A DNA stretch of 64,000 nt from assembly GCF_017352215.1 (NCBI RefSeq), contig NZ_CP071444.1, positions 1,178,001 to 1,242,000 on the forward strand. Reading direction: 5' to 3'. Within the stretch, counting starts at the first letter, position 1. Each line of letters begins with the position of its first letter. Below the pieces are notes generated by a model. It was not told where the DNA came from and did no database searches. It saw only the letters and a list, made by a program, of their open reading frames with translations. Below are positions 1 through 7,283 of the stretch, one piece after another. Made by a program: the position numbers and the translations under genes. This DNA comes from Alkalibacter rhizosphaerae. GTDB lineage: Bacteria > Bacillota > Clostridia > Eubacteriales > Alkalibacteraceae.

Positions 1-963
1 CTTTAACAGTAATTCTAAAGTATCTGTAACGACAGCATCCTCTGGAATAACTAGATTACCATTTAGATGCGAGCGTAATGAAACTTCTCTCAAGTTTTTT
101 AAATCAGAGTACTCATTGACAAATTCTCCAAACCAGAGTTCTAACTTGTAAATTTCTGTATAATCGAAACAATTAGCATATGGTGGCGAAAAAATTATTC
201 CACTTATTGAACCTTCAGAAATATAAGATTCCATGTTCAAACTACTATCATTATAAATTTCGATATTAAAATCGAAGTGATTGTTTGTAATATCTTCATA
301 GATGTTTTGGTAGTTATTGCCAATTACAGAAAACCCATCTTCTTTACTAAGTATCCTTGGTTTTACATATTTTCTCTTTTTTAAGCCATTACCAGCCTTT
401 CTATAATTTGATAATTCTTCGATGCTTGAAAGCCACCCTAATAACATAAGTTCTTGTGTCTCAACAAACTTGTATTCAGCTTTTTCAATAAATTGTTTAA
501 CGGTCATAAAAAAATCTTCAACTTCATCATCGAAGACTTTTTCGGAAATTGAAAGTTTTGGAAGAGGATATTTGTCCACTCTCTCCATTGCTTTTTTTGT
601 TATTTCATTAAACGATTTATGAAATTCTTTAATACAATCTTCTTCATAGTTTCGCAATTTGCATTTCGACAAAAAATATGAGAATGGATTAACTTCAAAT
701 CCAATTCCCTTAAAGCCTAGTTTATTAGCGGTAATAACAGTTGTCCCACTTCCTAAAAAAGGATCTAAGATAACCCCGTTTGGATTTTTATTATAATCTT
801 CAATTAACTGTTTAACTAGTTCTATAGAAAATCCTTCTTTATATCTATACCATCTTTGAAGTGGCTTCTTTAAGTCATCAGAGTAGTTCATAATGCTGGA
901 ATAAGTAGCATTTTTATTTGTTGGGTGTATTACATTAAACTTATCTTCTAATTTCTGGTGCAT
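1..963 (-). CDS. Site-specific DNA methyltransferase (N4-cytosine/N6-adenine type), partial
   Basis: An open frame runs from ATG at 963 to the window edge (about 321 codons) without a stop, so the C-terminus lies outside. The protein shows a SAM-binding motif I, DPFLGSGTT, near residue 80 and a catalytic motif IV, SPPYAN, near residue 270. SPPY is the form typical of N4-cytosine methyltransferases. Motif I precedes motif IV, unlike the usual beta-class order. The gene starts one base after the stop of the upstream helix-turn-helix gene, so the two are probably cotranscribed. Its base composition is clearly more AT-rich than the housekeeping genes, which suggests transfer. It may belong to a restriction-modification system whose nuclease would lie left of the window; that is inference. 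Confidence 0.85.
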   Translation of the reverse strand, partial: MHQKLEDKFNVIHPTNKNATYSSIMNYSDDLKKPLQRWYRYKEGFSIELVKQLIEDYNKNPNGVILDPFLGSGTTVITANKLGFKGIGFEVNPFSYFLSKCKLRNYEEDCIKEFHKSFNEITKKAMERVDKYPLPKLSISEKVFDDEVEDFFMTVKQFIEKAEYKFVETQELMLLGWLSSIEELSNYRKAGNGLKKRKYVKPRILSKEDGFSVIGNNYQNIYEDITNNHFDFNIEIYNDSSLNMESYISEGSISGIIFSPPYANCFDYTEIYKLELWFGEFVNEYSDLKNLREVSLRSHLNGNLVIPEDAVVTDTLELLLK

Positions 964-964
964 T

Positions 965-1147
965 TTAAGTCCCCTTATTCTCTTTTTTTGTCCTTCTGTC
1001 TTCCGGTTTATTTGCATCCTTAGGAATTATCCACATATTGCCCATTTTTTCTGCACCTTCAATTCTGTTTTCTGAACAGAGTACCTGAACACGTCTTTTT
1101 GTGATCCCCCATTTATCAGCAGCTTCTTGAGCTGACATGTAATTCAT
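965..1147 (-). CDS. Small helix-turn-helix DNA-binding protein
   Basis: This 60-residue protein carries a helix-turn-helix of the MerR/excisionase kind: SAQEAADKWGI, then TKRRVQVLC, then a short wing ending WIIP. A longer frame opens at 1162, but GGAGGTG at 1154-1160 sits six bases before the ATG at 1147, so the shorter start is preferred. It lies immediately upstream of the methyltransferase with a one-base gap and shares its promoter. By position it could be a controller or specificity partner of a restriction-modification system, but such small proteins are widespread in clostridial genomes and the role is inferred. Confidence 0.7.
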   Translation of the reverse strand: MNYMSAQEAADKWGITKRRVQVLCSENRIEGAEKMGNMWIIPKDANKPEDRRTKKENKGT

Positions 1148-1175
1148 GCTATACACCTCCATGGTCTATTACAAT

Positions 1176-1204
1176 ATTGTATTCCTTTCCGCGAACATTA
1201 TCAA
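1176..1204 (-). promoter_or_regulatory. Promoter for the HTH/methyltransferase unit
   Basis: On the minus strand, TTGATA (1199-1204) and TACAAT (1176-1181) are separated by 17 bases, a good sigma-A arrangement 29 bases or more upstream of the HTH start. The -10 box is half of a perfect 12-base palindrome, TACAATATTGTA (1170-1181), which could be an autoregulatory operator for the HTH protein. Confidence 0.6.
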
Positions 1205-1593
1205 GGATAGTTTCTTGAACTTAACACCAAAATATCCACTCAACAATACCACGAATATTTGTAATTTATCGGAATATAAGTCAGAACATATCTTACATTT
1301 CTTTTGCTAAACCGTTGAACCCTTAAAGCAAAACTACATTTTTAGTGGTGACTTCAATACGTCAAATCTCTTTCTTCTTCTTAAAACACACCAATGGATT
1401 TTTTCACCGAATCTACGTTTCGCCAAAAGGTTCCAACCTTTACGCAAAACTCATTTAGGGGGGTAAAACATTTTCCCCATAGCATGTATAAACACCAAAA
1501 TCGACCTAAAATCCTCTCACTCACACCAACCTCAAAAAATAGAAGAATCCACGGAAACACTGATGGCACAACGTTTCCAAGGATTCTGTACAC
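1205..1593. other. Intergenic stretch without convincing genes
   Basis: About 390 bases of AT-rich DNA between the methyltransferase promoter and the end of rlmD. Short ORFs on both strands here look random in composition and lack ribosome binding sites. The only structure noted is an inverted repeat, AAAGGTT-CC-AACCTTT, around 1426-1442. No clear poly-U terminator for rlmD was seen. Confidence 0.5.
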
Positions 1594-2955
1594 CTATTTT
1601 CTCGCCAGCAGAGCAACAGTCTCTACGTGCATGCTTTGTGGGAAATTGTCCACTGGTTGCACTTCCATCACGTCATACTCCGCCGAAAGCATTTGCAAAT
1701 CCCTTGCCAATGTCGCCGGATTGCAGGAAACATAGACTATTTTCTTTGGTTTTGCATCCATGACCGCCTGGATCAATACCTCGTCGCAGCCTTTTCGTGG
1801 AGGATCCAGCACCACATGGTCCGGCTCGATTTTTCGCTCTTTCAACAGGAATATGGCATCTTCCGCCTTCCCATGAAAGAACTCTGCATTTTCAATGCCA
1901 TTGAATGCAGCATTCTCCTTGGCATCACGGACGGCATCTTCGATGGATTCGATCCCATACACGAATTTGGCTTTATGAGCCAGGTACAGGCCGATGGTGC
2001 CCATGCCGCAGTACAAGTCAAAGACCGTTTCCTTTCCGCTCAGATCCAGCATCCGATCCACTGTTTGGTAAATGACTTCCGTCATGGCATTGTTCACTTG
2101 AAAAAAGGACAAGGGAGAGATCTGGAATCTTACGGATCCGATCTCATCCACCAACTTTTTCTCCCCATAAAGCAAATGGTTTTCATAGCCCATGGTCCGG
2201 TTGTTTCTGCCCTTGTTGATGCTGCAATAGATGCTTGCGACGGACCCGTTCTCCTTCGCCAAGCGCTTGGCAAAAGCTTGGATCTGATCGTTGACATCCC
2301 CGTTCCAGACCAAAATCAACATCATTTTGCCCGTTGCCTTGGAGAGCCGCTGGACCACCCCTCGTAATGATCCCTTTCCATTGGTCTCATCGTATATGGT
2401 GATCTTTAGATCCTGAATGGCAGCCTCCAGGCTTTTGATCAGATCCTCTCCGGGATCCTGCTGGATGATGCATTTGTCCAAAGGCACTACATGGTGGGAC
2501 TTCTTTTGGTAGAATCCGACTTTCCCATTTTTGGATATTTTATATTGGGCCTTGTTTCGATAAAAATATGGATCCTCCATACCGATCACATCTTTAGTGA
2601 TCTCCTGGGCATCGGACCGATCCCCCAATCGCTGCAGCACATCCACCACATGATCCCGCTTCCACTTTAGTTGGGCATCATATTGCAGGTTTTGGATCTG
2701 ACAGCCGCCGCACTCACCAAAGTAGGGGCAGGGCGGATCCTGCCGCAGTGGGCTGACTTTATGATACTGTATGGGAACCCCCATGGCGTACTGCTTTTTA
2801 ATAGTAGTCAGGCGCACCCTTACTTCGTCTCCCGGGACGCAATCCTCGACAAACACCGTAAACCCATCCACTTTTCCGATGCCTTCCCCCGTGTGGGTCA
2901 GATCCATGATGGCAACATTATATTCTTCATTCTTTTTGTATTTTATCGTATTCAT
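1594..2955 (-). CDS. rlmD: 23S rRNA (uracil-C5)-methyltransferase, RlmD/RumA family
   Basis: This 453-residue protein methylates uracil C5 in 23S rRNA using SAM. An N-terminal TRAM-like domain is followed by the 4Fe-4S cysteine cluster (C-x5-C-x2-C in CPYFGECGGC, plus the later DKC). The C-terminal Rossmann methyltransferase has FDLYCGMGTIG for SAM binding, DPPRKG, and the nucleophile motif VSCNPATLARD. The frame extends upstream to 3120, but the conserved family sequence begins at MNTIKYKKNE, and the usual family length of about 450 residues supports ATG 2955. A GAAGGG about 14 bases upstream is a weak ribosome site. In Bacillus the homologue methylates two 23S positions; which sites apply here is unknown. 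Confidence 0.93.
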   Translation of the reverse strand: MNTIKYKKNEEYNVAIMDLTHTGEGIGKVDGFTVFVEDCVPGDEVRVRLTTIKKQYAMGVPIQYHKVSPLRQDPPCPYFGECGGCQIQNLQYDAQLKWKRDHVVDVLQRLGDRSDAQEITKDVIGMEDPYFYRNKAQYKISKNGKVGFYQKKSHHVVPLDKCIIQQDPGEDLIKSLEAAIQDLKITIYDETNGKGSLRGVVQRLSKATGKMMLILVWNGDVNDQIQAFAKRLAKENGSVASIYCSINKGRNNRTMGYENHLLYGEKKLVDEIGSVRFQISPLSFFQVNNAMTEVIYQTVDRMLDLSGKETVFDLYCGMGTIGLYLAHKAKFVYGIESIEDAVRDAKENAAFNGIENAEFFHGKAEDAIFLLKERKIEPDHVVLDPPRKGCDEVLIQAVMDAKPKKIVYVSCNPATLARDLQMLSAEYDVMEVQPVDNFPQSMHVETVALLARK

Positions 2956-3077
2956 CACTACACCGCTTTCCCTTCTTGGTCCTTTCATTATATCCCATCC
3001 GGCCGGCCATTCCAACCGGCAAACAATGTCTGTATAAGATGCGGATATACTGGTTCGTTCACTTTTGAAACATTTGT

Positions 3078-3106
3078 TTGTCTTTGCATTTGGTTTCCTG
3101 TATAAT
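3078..3106 (+). promoter_or_regulatory. Promoter of the tetR-family gene
   Basis: TTGTCT (3078-3083) and TATAAT (3101-3106) are spaced by 17 bases, giving a start of transcription near 3113, about 30 bases before the ATG at 3144. Confidence 0.65.
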
Positions 3107-3107
3107 A

Positions 3108-3127
3108 AATTTAATGACACTTAAATT
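3108..3127. promoter_or_regulatory. Probable TetR operator
   Basis: A perfect inverted repeat, AATTTAA-N6-TTAAATT, begins two bases after the -10 box and spans the likely start site. That is the usual position and size for an autorepression site of a TetR regulator. It could also act on the divergent rlmD gene. The assignment rests on position and symmetry only. Confidence 0.5.
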
Positions 3128-3143
3128 AGGATAAGGTGATCGA

Positions 3144-3824
3144 ATGGCTGTATACAAAACCGGAGAAAAATCAAAAAACAGCATCCTGGAAGCGTGCAAG
3201 GAGTTGTTTTACACCCAGGGTTACAAGGGAACCACATACAAAGACATCTGCGAAAAGGCAAACAGCAACCCGGGGCTCATCAACTACTATTTCAAAACAA
3301 AAAAGAAGATCAGTGAAATCATATATGGCGATTTCTACATGGACATCAAAACCAAAGTAGAAGAGTACATCACCCGTCACCATGGGGACTACGACCTGCA
3401 AGTGGGTACCTGCGTGGAGATCCTCGTGGTCAACAAATTGATGGAAAAGGACAGCAACCTGCAGCGCTTTTACTACGACCTGAGTCTGGAAGGCGTAGAG
3501 TACGACATGAAGGTATTTTACTATTTCTACAAGCTCCACGTGGATCGCTACAACCTGCCCTTGAGCGATGAACAGATCCGCCTGATCTGGGTGGCCAATA
3601 CCTCCATCGGCATCGGGATCTCCAAGAAGTATATGGAAGGGTTTTTCGATATCCCACCACTGGAACTCTACGAATTCCGTATCAAAACCATGTACAATTC
3701 CATGGGCATCGACAACAAGCGGATCGAGGAAGTGATCGCAAAAGCCTATGAGATCAGCGATGATATGGAAGTAACCTTGCATGATTTCTTCGAGATCGAG
3801 CTCCATCGAAACAATTTAAAATGA
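3144..3824 (+). CDS. TetR/AcrR family transcriptional regulator
   Basis: A 226-residue one-component regulator. Residues 8-55 form the TetR DNA-binding domain: KNSILEACKELFYTQGYKGTT, then the recognition segment with DICEKANSNPGLINYYFKTK. The remaining roughly 170 residues are a helical ligand-binding domain rich in Tyr and Phe, whose ligand cannot be predicted. AAGGTGAT lies just before ATG 3144. The gene is divergent from rlmD and followed by a bidirectional terminator. No efflux or metabolic target gene is adjacent, so autoregulation and a distant target are most likely. Confidence 0.9.
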   Translation: MAVYKTGEKSKNSILEACKELFYTQGYKGTTYKDICEKANSNPGLINYYFKTKKKISEIIYGDFYMDIKTKVEEYITRHHGDYDLQVGTCVEILVVNKLMEKDSNLQRFYYDLSLEGVEYDMKVFYYFYKLHVDRYNLPLSDEQIRLIWVANTSIGIGISKKYMEGFFDIPPLELYEFRIKTMYNSMGIDNKRIEEVIAKAYEISDDMEVTLHDFFEIELHRNNLK

Positions 3825-3833
3825 GCATGAAAA

Positions 3834-3857
3834 AGGGGGATGCATAGGCATCCCCTT
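3834..3857. terminator. Bidirectional terminator between tetR and the riboswitch RNA
   Basis: A hairpin with arms AGGGGGATGC and GCATCCCCTT (approximately 10 bp) is followed by TTATTTGTTTT on the plus strand and by CCCCCTTTTT on the minus strand. It ends the tetR transcript and, in the other direction, the c-di-GMP riboswitch transcript. Confidence 0.8.
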
Positions 3858-3882
3858 ATTTGTTTTCAGAAAAGAAAAAAAC

Positions 3883-3974
3883 TCACCCTACGGCTTACTG
3901 GCTGCCACCCGTTCTGATTCGGAAGGCCCTTTAGTTTTGCGTCCTTGCCTTTCGGCAAGTTTGCCCTTTCGTGA
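3883..3974 (-). promoter_or_regulatory. Class I cyclic-di-GMP riboswitch (GEMM-I), no ORF behind it
   Basis: Read on the minus strand, the segment has the GEMM-I landmarks in order: GGGCAAAC, a P2 hairpin TTGCC-GAAA-GGCAA with the conserved tetraloop, GGACGCAAA, a TAAAGGGCCT segment, and the P3 receptor segment GGTGGCAGCCAG. TCAC and GTGA close P1. A U7 run follows P1, then the terminator at 3834-3857. No coding frame lies between aptamer and terminator. Read-through would run antisense to tetR and then into rlmD. The aptamer call is strong; the regulated target is unknown. Confidence 0.85.
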
Positions 3975-3989
3975 TAAGATTCTATCTGA

Positions 3990-4018
3990 ATTATATTTCA
4001 AAATCTCATTCTTTGCAA
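3990..4018 (-). promoter_or_regulatory. Promoter of the orphan riboswitch RNA
   Basis: TTGCAA (4013-4018) and a perfect TATAAT (3990-3995, read on the minus strand) are separated by 17 bases. The predicted start near 3983 gives a transcript of about 150 nucleotides ending at the terminator. Confidence 0.75.
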
Positions 4019-4054
4019 CCATTTTACGAAAATATTTCTCTATCCGACATTTTA

Positions 4055-4106
4055 TGTCAACCTATCACGTTTTTTGGTTGACACTTTTGTTTGGTCCACG
4101 TATAAT
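4055..4106 (+). promoter_or_regulatory. bioY promoter with overlapping BirA-type operator
   Basis: A consensus promoter, TTGACA (4078-4083) and TATAAT (4101-4106) with a 17-base spacer, precedes bioY. The inverted repeat TGTCAACC-N13-GGTTGACA (4055-4083) overlaps the -35 box. It resembles the Firmicutes BirA operator (GTTAACC, 14-16 bases, GGTTAAC), with one changed pair per arm and a slightly short spacer. Biotin-dependent repression by BirA is therefore inferred; birA itself is not in this window. Confidence 0.8.
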
Positions 4107-4139
4107 GGGATTCATCTGAACTGGAAAGGAACTTTTTTC

Positions 4140-4694
4140 ATGAAAAAAAACATCTTACCATCAAAAGTCATCGTTTATTGCGGTTTGTTCACCGCCCTGA
4201 TCGTGGTCGGAGCATTGACAAGAATACCCGTTCCCATAGTACCTTTTACGCTGCAACTTTTGTTCACCACCCTGGCCGGCATGGTATTGGGCCCGGTCTA
4301 CGGCAGTCTCTCCGTGGTCTTGTACGTCCTTTTGGGGCTGATGGGCCTTCCCGTATTCGCCAACGGCGGCGGCCTCGGATATATTTTCCAACCCACTTTC
4401 GGGTACCTGCTGGCTTTTATTGCCGGAACGGCACTGGTGGGTCATCTGACAAAAGACCCAAAAAAACGCTCCTTTCCCCGTCTTTTTCTGGCCGGCGTGG
4501 CCGGGTTGCTATTGGTTTATGTTGGGGGTTATGTCTACTATTATCTTCTAGCCACCCATGTGCTAGGTTTAACCATCGTGCCGAAAATATTGTTTTTTCA
4601 CGCTTTTCTGCTGCCTCTACCCGGCGATCTGGTTTCCTGCGTCATTGCTTCCATGATCGCACTGCGACTCCCTAAGTTTTCTCCAACCGGCTGA
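4140..4694 (+). CDS. bioY: Biotin ECF transporter substrate-binding protein BioY
   Basis: This 184-residue membrane protein is the biotin-capturing S component of an ECF transporter. It has about six hydrophobic segments and the BioY hallmarks VPFTLQ near residue 37, LGPVYG, and FANGGGLGYIFQPTFGYLLAF. AAAGGA lies before ATG 4140; an in-frame upstream start at 4074 would place the promoter inside the gene, so it is rejected. No ECF ATPase or T component is adjacent, so it probably shares the common energising module (group II) or works alone. The BirA-like operator supports biotin as substrate. Confidence 0.93.
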   Translation: MKKNILPSKVIVYCGLFTALIVVGALTRIPVPIVPFTLQLLFTTLAGMVLGPVYGSLSVVLYVLLGLMGLPVFANGGGLGYIFQPTFGYLLAFIAGTALVGHLTKDPKKRSFPRLFLAGVAGLLLVYVGGYVYYYLLATHVLGLTIVPKILFFHAFLLPLPGDLVSCVIASMIALRLPKFSPTG

Positions 4695-4709
4695 GCCGGT
4701 CTTTTTTTT
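4686..4709 (+). terminator. bioY terminator
   Basis: Stem ACCGGC-TGA-GCCGGT followed by CTTTTTTTT. The hairpin begins inside the last codons of bioY, and its loop is the TGA stop. Confidence 0.85.
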
Positions 4710-4794
4710 AACAAAATTTTAACATCCATCGCAAAATCTAAACACCATCTTTATACCGGTTCATTTATCATATATGTGAAAGGTGGTGAGCGCC

Positions 4795-5247
4795 ATGGAT
4801 GTGGCCTTGACATTGTTGTTGACTGGTTTGTTTCTATACATCGGATATGTGGTCATGGGACGCATCGATGCAAGTCTTCAGGGTGATTCCTTCCAGGATC
4901 AAACCCAGAAAGGCGCAGAACATGTGATGCTCTTGTACTTGGATGAGCAGACGCCAGTTTCTCCTTCTATAATGCAACGAACGGAAAACTGGACCGTAGT
5001 ACCCATGTTTGGCTCCTTAACGGAAATATTCACTCCTTTTGAAAGCATGATCACTTATTCAACCAGCGACCTGGACAACCTTCTGTGCATCAATCATGCA
5101 ATACACCGACAACCGGATTGTTTCATCGCCGCCAGGTGCAATGACCTTCTTTATGAAAATCTGTACAAAAGCGTTGGCGCCCAGCTGATCCTGACCGGAG
5201 ACACATCCTTGGAACAAGCACTGGACCACATGAAAGGACGTAACTGA
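4795..5247 (+). CDS. Membrane-anchored protein with a degenerate RCK/TrkA-N-like domain
   Basis: The first gene of the potassium operon encodes 150 residues. Residues 2-20 form one transmembrane helix (VALTLLLTGLFLYIGYVVMG). The soluble part resembles the second half of a TrkA-N Rossmann domain: DLDNLLCINHAI, then CFIAARCNDLLYENLYKSVGAQLIL, the pattern found where RCK domains track nucleotide-dependent loops. The dinucleotide-binding GxGxxG is missing. ATG 4795 follows AAAGGTGGTGA; GTG codons at 4783 and 4786 are alternatives. It ends two bases before trkH. A role as a membrane accessory to TrkH/TrkA is inferred; the domain call rests on visual similarity. Confidence 0.6.
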   Translation: MDVALTLLLTGLFLYIGYVVMGRIDASLQGDSFQDQTQKGAEHVMLLYLDEQTPVSPSIMQRTENWTVVPMFGSLTEIFTPFESMITYSTSDLDNLLCINHAIHRQPDCFIAARCNDLLYENLYKSVGAQLILTGDTSLEQALDHMKGRN

Positions 5248-5249
5248 CC

Positions 5250-6587
5250 ATGCAGAAACGATTTGCACTGGGTGCAAAACAAACCATTGCCGTTGGATTC
5301 GCCATCATCATTTTGGTGGGTGGGATCCTCCTCATGCTTCCCATCTCCAATCGAAGTGGGGAGAGCATCCCGTTTTTAAATGCCTTGTTTACCGCTGCCA
5401 GCGCCACCTGCGTCACCGGGCTGGTTGTCTATGATACCTGGAGTCAGTTCAGCTTTTTCGGACAGTTTGTCATTCTCATTCTGATCCAGATCGGAGCTTT
5501 GGGGTTTATGACCATCGCCATCCTTTTCAGCATGGTGCTGCGACGCCGGATCGGCCTGAAAGAAAGGACCTATCTGATGGAAGCCGTCAACTCCATGCAG
5601 ATCAGCGGTGTTGTCCGTCTGGTCCAACATATTCTCATCGGCACATTTATTTTTGAAGGAATCGGCGCCGCCATTCTTGCTTACAGCTTTTATCCGGTCT
5701 TCGGATTAAAAAAAGGGATCTGGTACGGGATCTTCCATTCCGTTTCCGCCTTCTGCAACGCAGGTTTTGATCTGATGGGGACTTTGGAGCCCTATACCTC
5801 CCTGGTACCATTTGTGTCAGACCCTGTAGTGAATATTACCATCATGGCCCTCATCGTCATCGGGGGGATCGGCTTCATCGTCTGGAAGGATATTATGGCC
5901 CACAAAGGTCATTTCAAACAGTACAACCTTCATACAAAAGTGGTCCTGGCCTCTACCGCAGGGTTGATCCTTGTATCTGCCGTCGTCCTATTTTTTCTGG
6001 AAAGAAATCATGCTTTTTCCCATCTGAATTTTGGCGATCAGATCCTTGCCTCCTTTTTTCAAGCCGTTACGCCCAGAACCGCCGGATTCAATACAGTAGA
6101 CAACGGAGCCCTCAGCGAAGGAGGTTCCCTGATCACCATGCTGCTCATGTTCATCGGTGGCGGCCCCGGTTCCACGGCGGGAGGCATCAAGGTCACCACC
6201 TTCGTCTTGCTGATCACCTCCATTATTGCATCCTCTCGGCGACAGGAAGACATCACCTTGTTCAATCGCCGGATCCACGAGGGACAGGTCCGCCGAGCCT
6301 ATTCCAATACGGCTTTGTATGCCCTCCTGGCTTTTTCCGGCTGTATGGTGTTGTTGGCCATGCAAAGCTTCTCTCTGAAAGAAGCCCTCTTTGAAACCTT
6401 ATCCGCTTTGGGGACCGTAGGACTTTCCACCGGCATCACCCGGGATTTGAATTCTATCTCCAGGTTGGCCATCATTTTGTTGATGTACAGCGGCCGATTG
6501 GGAAGCTTGACCCTGTTTATGGCAGTAGCAGAGAAAAGACAACGGAAACCCTTACGGGATCCGGAAGAAAAAATTATAATAGGATAG
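5250..6587 (+). CDS. trkH: TrkH/KtrB family potassium channel-type transporter
   Basis: The 445-residue ion-conducting membrane subunit of a Trk/Ktr potassium uptake system. It has four membrane-pore-membrane repeats, each with its selectivity-filter glycine visible: ATCVTGLV, SAFCNAGFDLMG, PRTAGFNTVD and TVGLSTGI. The GGGPGSTAGGIK loop typical of this family (intramembrane loop of the third repeat) is present. The length is closer to KtrB (about 450) than to E. coli TrkH. It is followed 10 bases later by the trkA gene, its cytoplasmic gating ring. The downstream kinase/regulator pair suggests potassium- or turgor-dependent expression. Confidence 0.93.
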   Translation: MQKRFALGAKQTIAVGFAIIILVGGILLMLPISNRSGESIPFLNALFTAASATCVTGLVVYDTWSQFSFFGQFVILILIQIGALGFMTIAILFSMVLRRRIGLKERTYLMEAVNSMQISGVVRLVQHILIGTFIFEGIGAAILAYSFYPVFGLKKGIWYGIFHSVSAFCNAGFDLMGTLEPYTSLVPFVSDPVVNITIMALIVIGGIGFIVWKDIMAHKGHFKQYNLHTKVVLASTAGLILVSAVVLFFLERNHAFSHLNFGDQILASFFQAVTPRTAGFNTVDNGALSEGGSLITMLLMFIGGGPGSTAGGIKVTTFVLLITSIIASSRRQEDITLFNRRIHEGQVRRAYSNTALYALLAFSGCMVLLAMQSFSLKEALFETLSALGTVGLSTGITRDLNSISRLAIILLMYSGRLGSLTLFMAVAEKRQRKPLRDPEEKIIIG

Positions 6588-6597
6588 GAGTGGTAGC

Positions 6598-7248
6598 ATG
6601 CGTTCCATGTTGGTGATCGGCCTGGGTCGTTTCGGACGACATCTGGCCATCAAATTGGTAGAATTGGGAAATGAAGTCATGGTGGTGGACACCGATGAGG
6701 ATGCCATCAATAAAATGGCCCCTTTTGTCACCAGGGCACAAATAGGAGATTGTATGGATGAAGATGTGCTCAAGTCCCTGGGTGTCAGCAATTTTGACGT
6801 CTGCTTCGTCTGCATCAGCGACAATTTTCAGTCTTCCTTGGAGATCACTTCCTTGTTGAAAGAATTGCACGCTCCTTGCGTCATCTCCAAAACGGACCGG
6901 GATATCCACGCCAAATTTTTGCTGAAGATCGGCGCTGATGATGTCATCTATCCGGAACGGGACATGGCCCAGCGGGCCGCTGTCAAATATAGTGCCAAAA
7001 ACACTTTCGATTATGTTGAACTGACCAAGGACTACGCCATCACCGAGATGTCTGTGCCAAATCAGTGGGCCGGCAAAACCGTCTTGGATTTAAACATCCG
7101 CTCCAAGTACAACATCAATATTCTGGGATTCAAAAATAATGGAGACGTAACTCCCCTCACTGATCCCCATTATGTGCTGCAGGCCAACGACCATCTGGTG
7201 GTGGCCGGCAATAAACAGGACGTATTCCGACTCATGGACAAAAAGTGA
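6598..7248 (+). CDS. trkA: TrkA/KtrA family potassium uptake regulator
   Basis: This 216-residue cytoplasmic protein contains an RCK N-terminal Rossmann domain with the nucleotide motif VIGLGRFGRHLA and the acidic VVDTDED that contacts the ribose. It continues with IGDCMDEDVL and a C-terminal TrkA-C domain (residues about 135-216). RCK proteins form an octameric ring under TrkH/KtrB and open the pore depending on ATP/ADP or NAD(H). AGGAGTGGTAGC precedes ATG 6598. The stop overlaps a GTG that could start the next gene. Confidence 0.93.
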   Translation: MRSMLVIGLGRFGRHLAIKLVELGNEVMVVDTDEDAINKMAPFVTRAQIGDCMDEDVLKSLGVSNFDVCFVCISDNFQSSLEITSLLKELHAPCVISKTDRDIHAKFLLKIGADDVIYPERDMAQRAAVKYSAKNTFDYVELTKDYAITEMSVPNQWAGKTVLDLNIRSKYNINILGFKNNGDVTPLTDPHYVLQANDHLVVAGNKQDVFRLMDKK

Positions 7249-7283
7249 TTTCCACCGTATACTACAACCATGGGGGTGACGTT

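Noticed and set aside
1381-1763. Overlapping short ORFs on both strands downstream of rlmD
   Set aside because: No ribosome binding sites, unusual composition, and partly antisense to rlmD; treated as noncoding.
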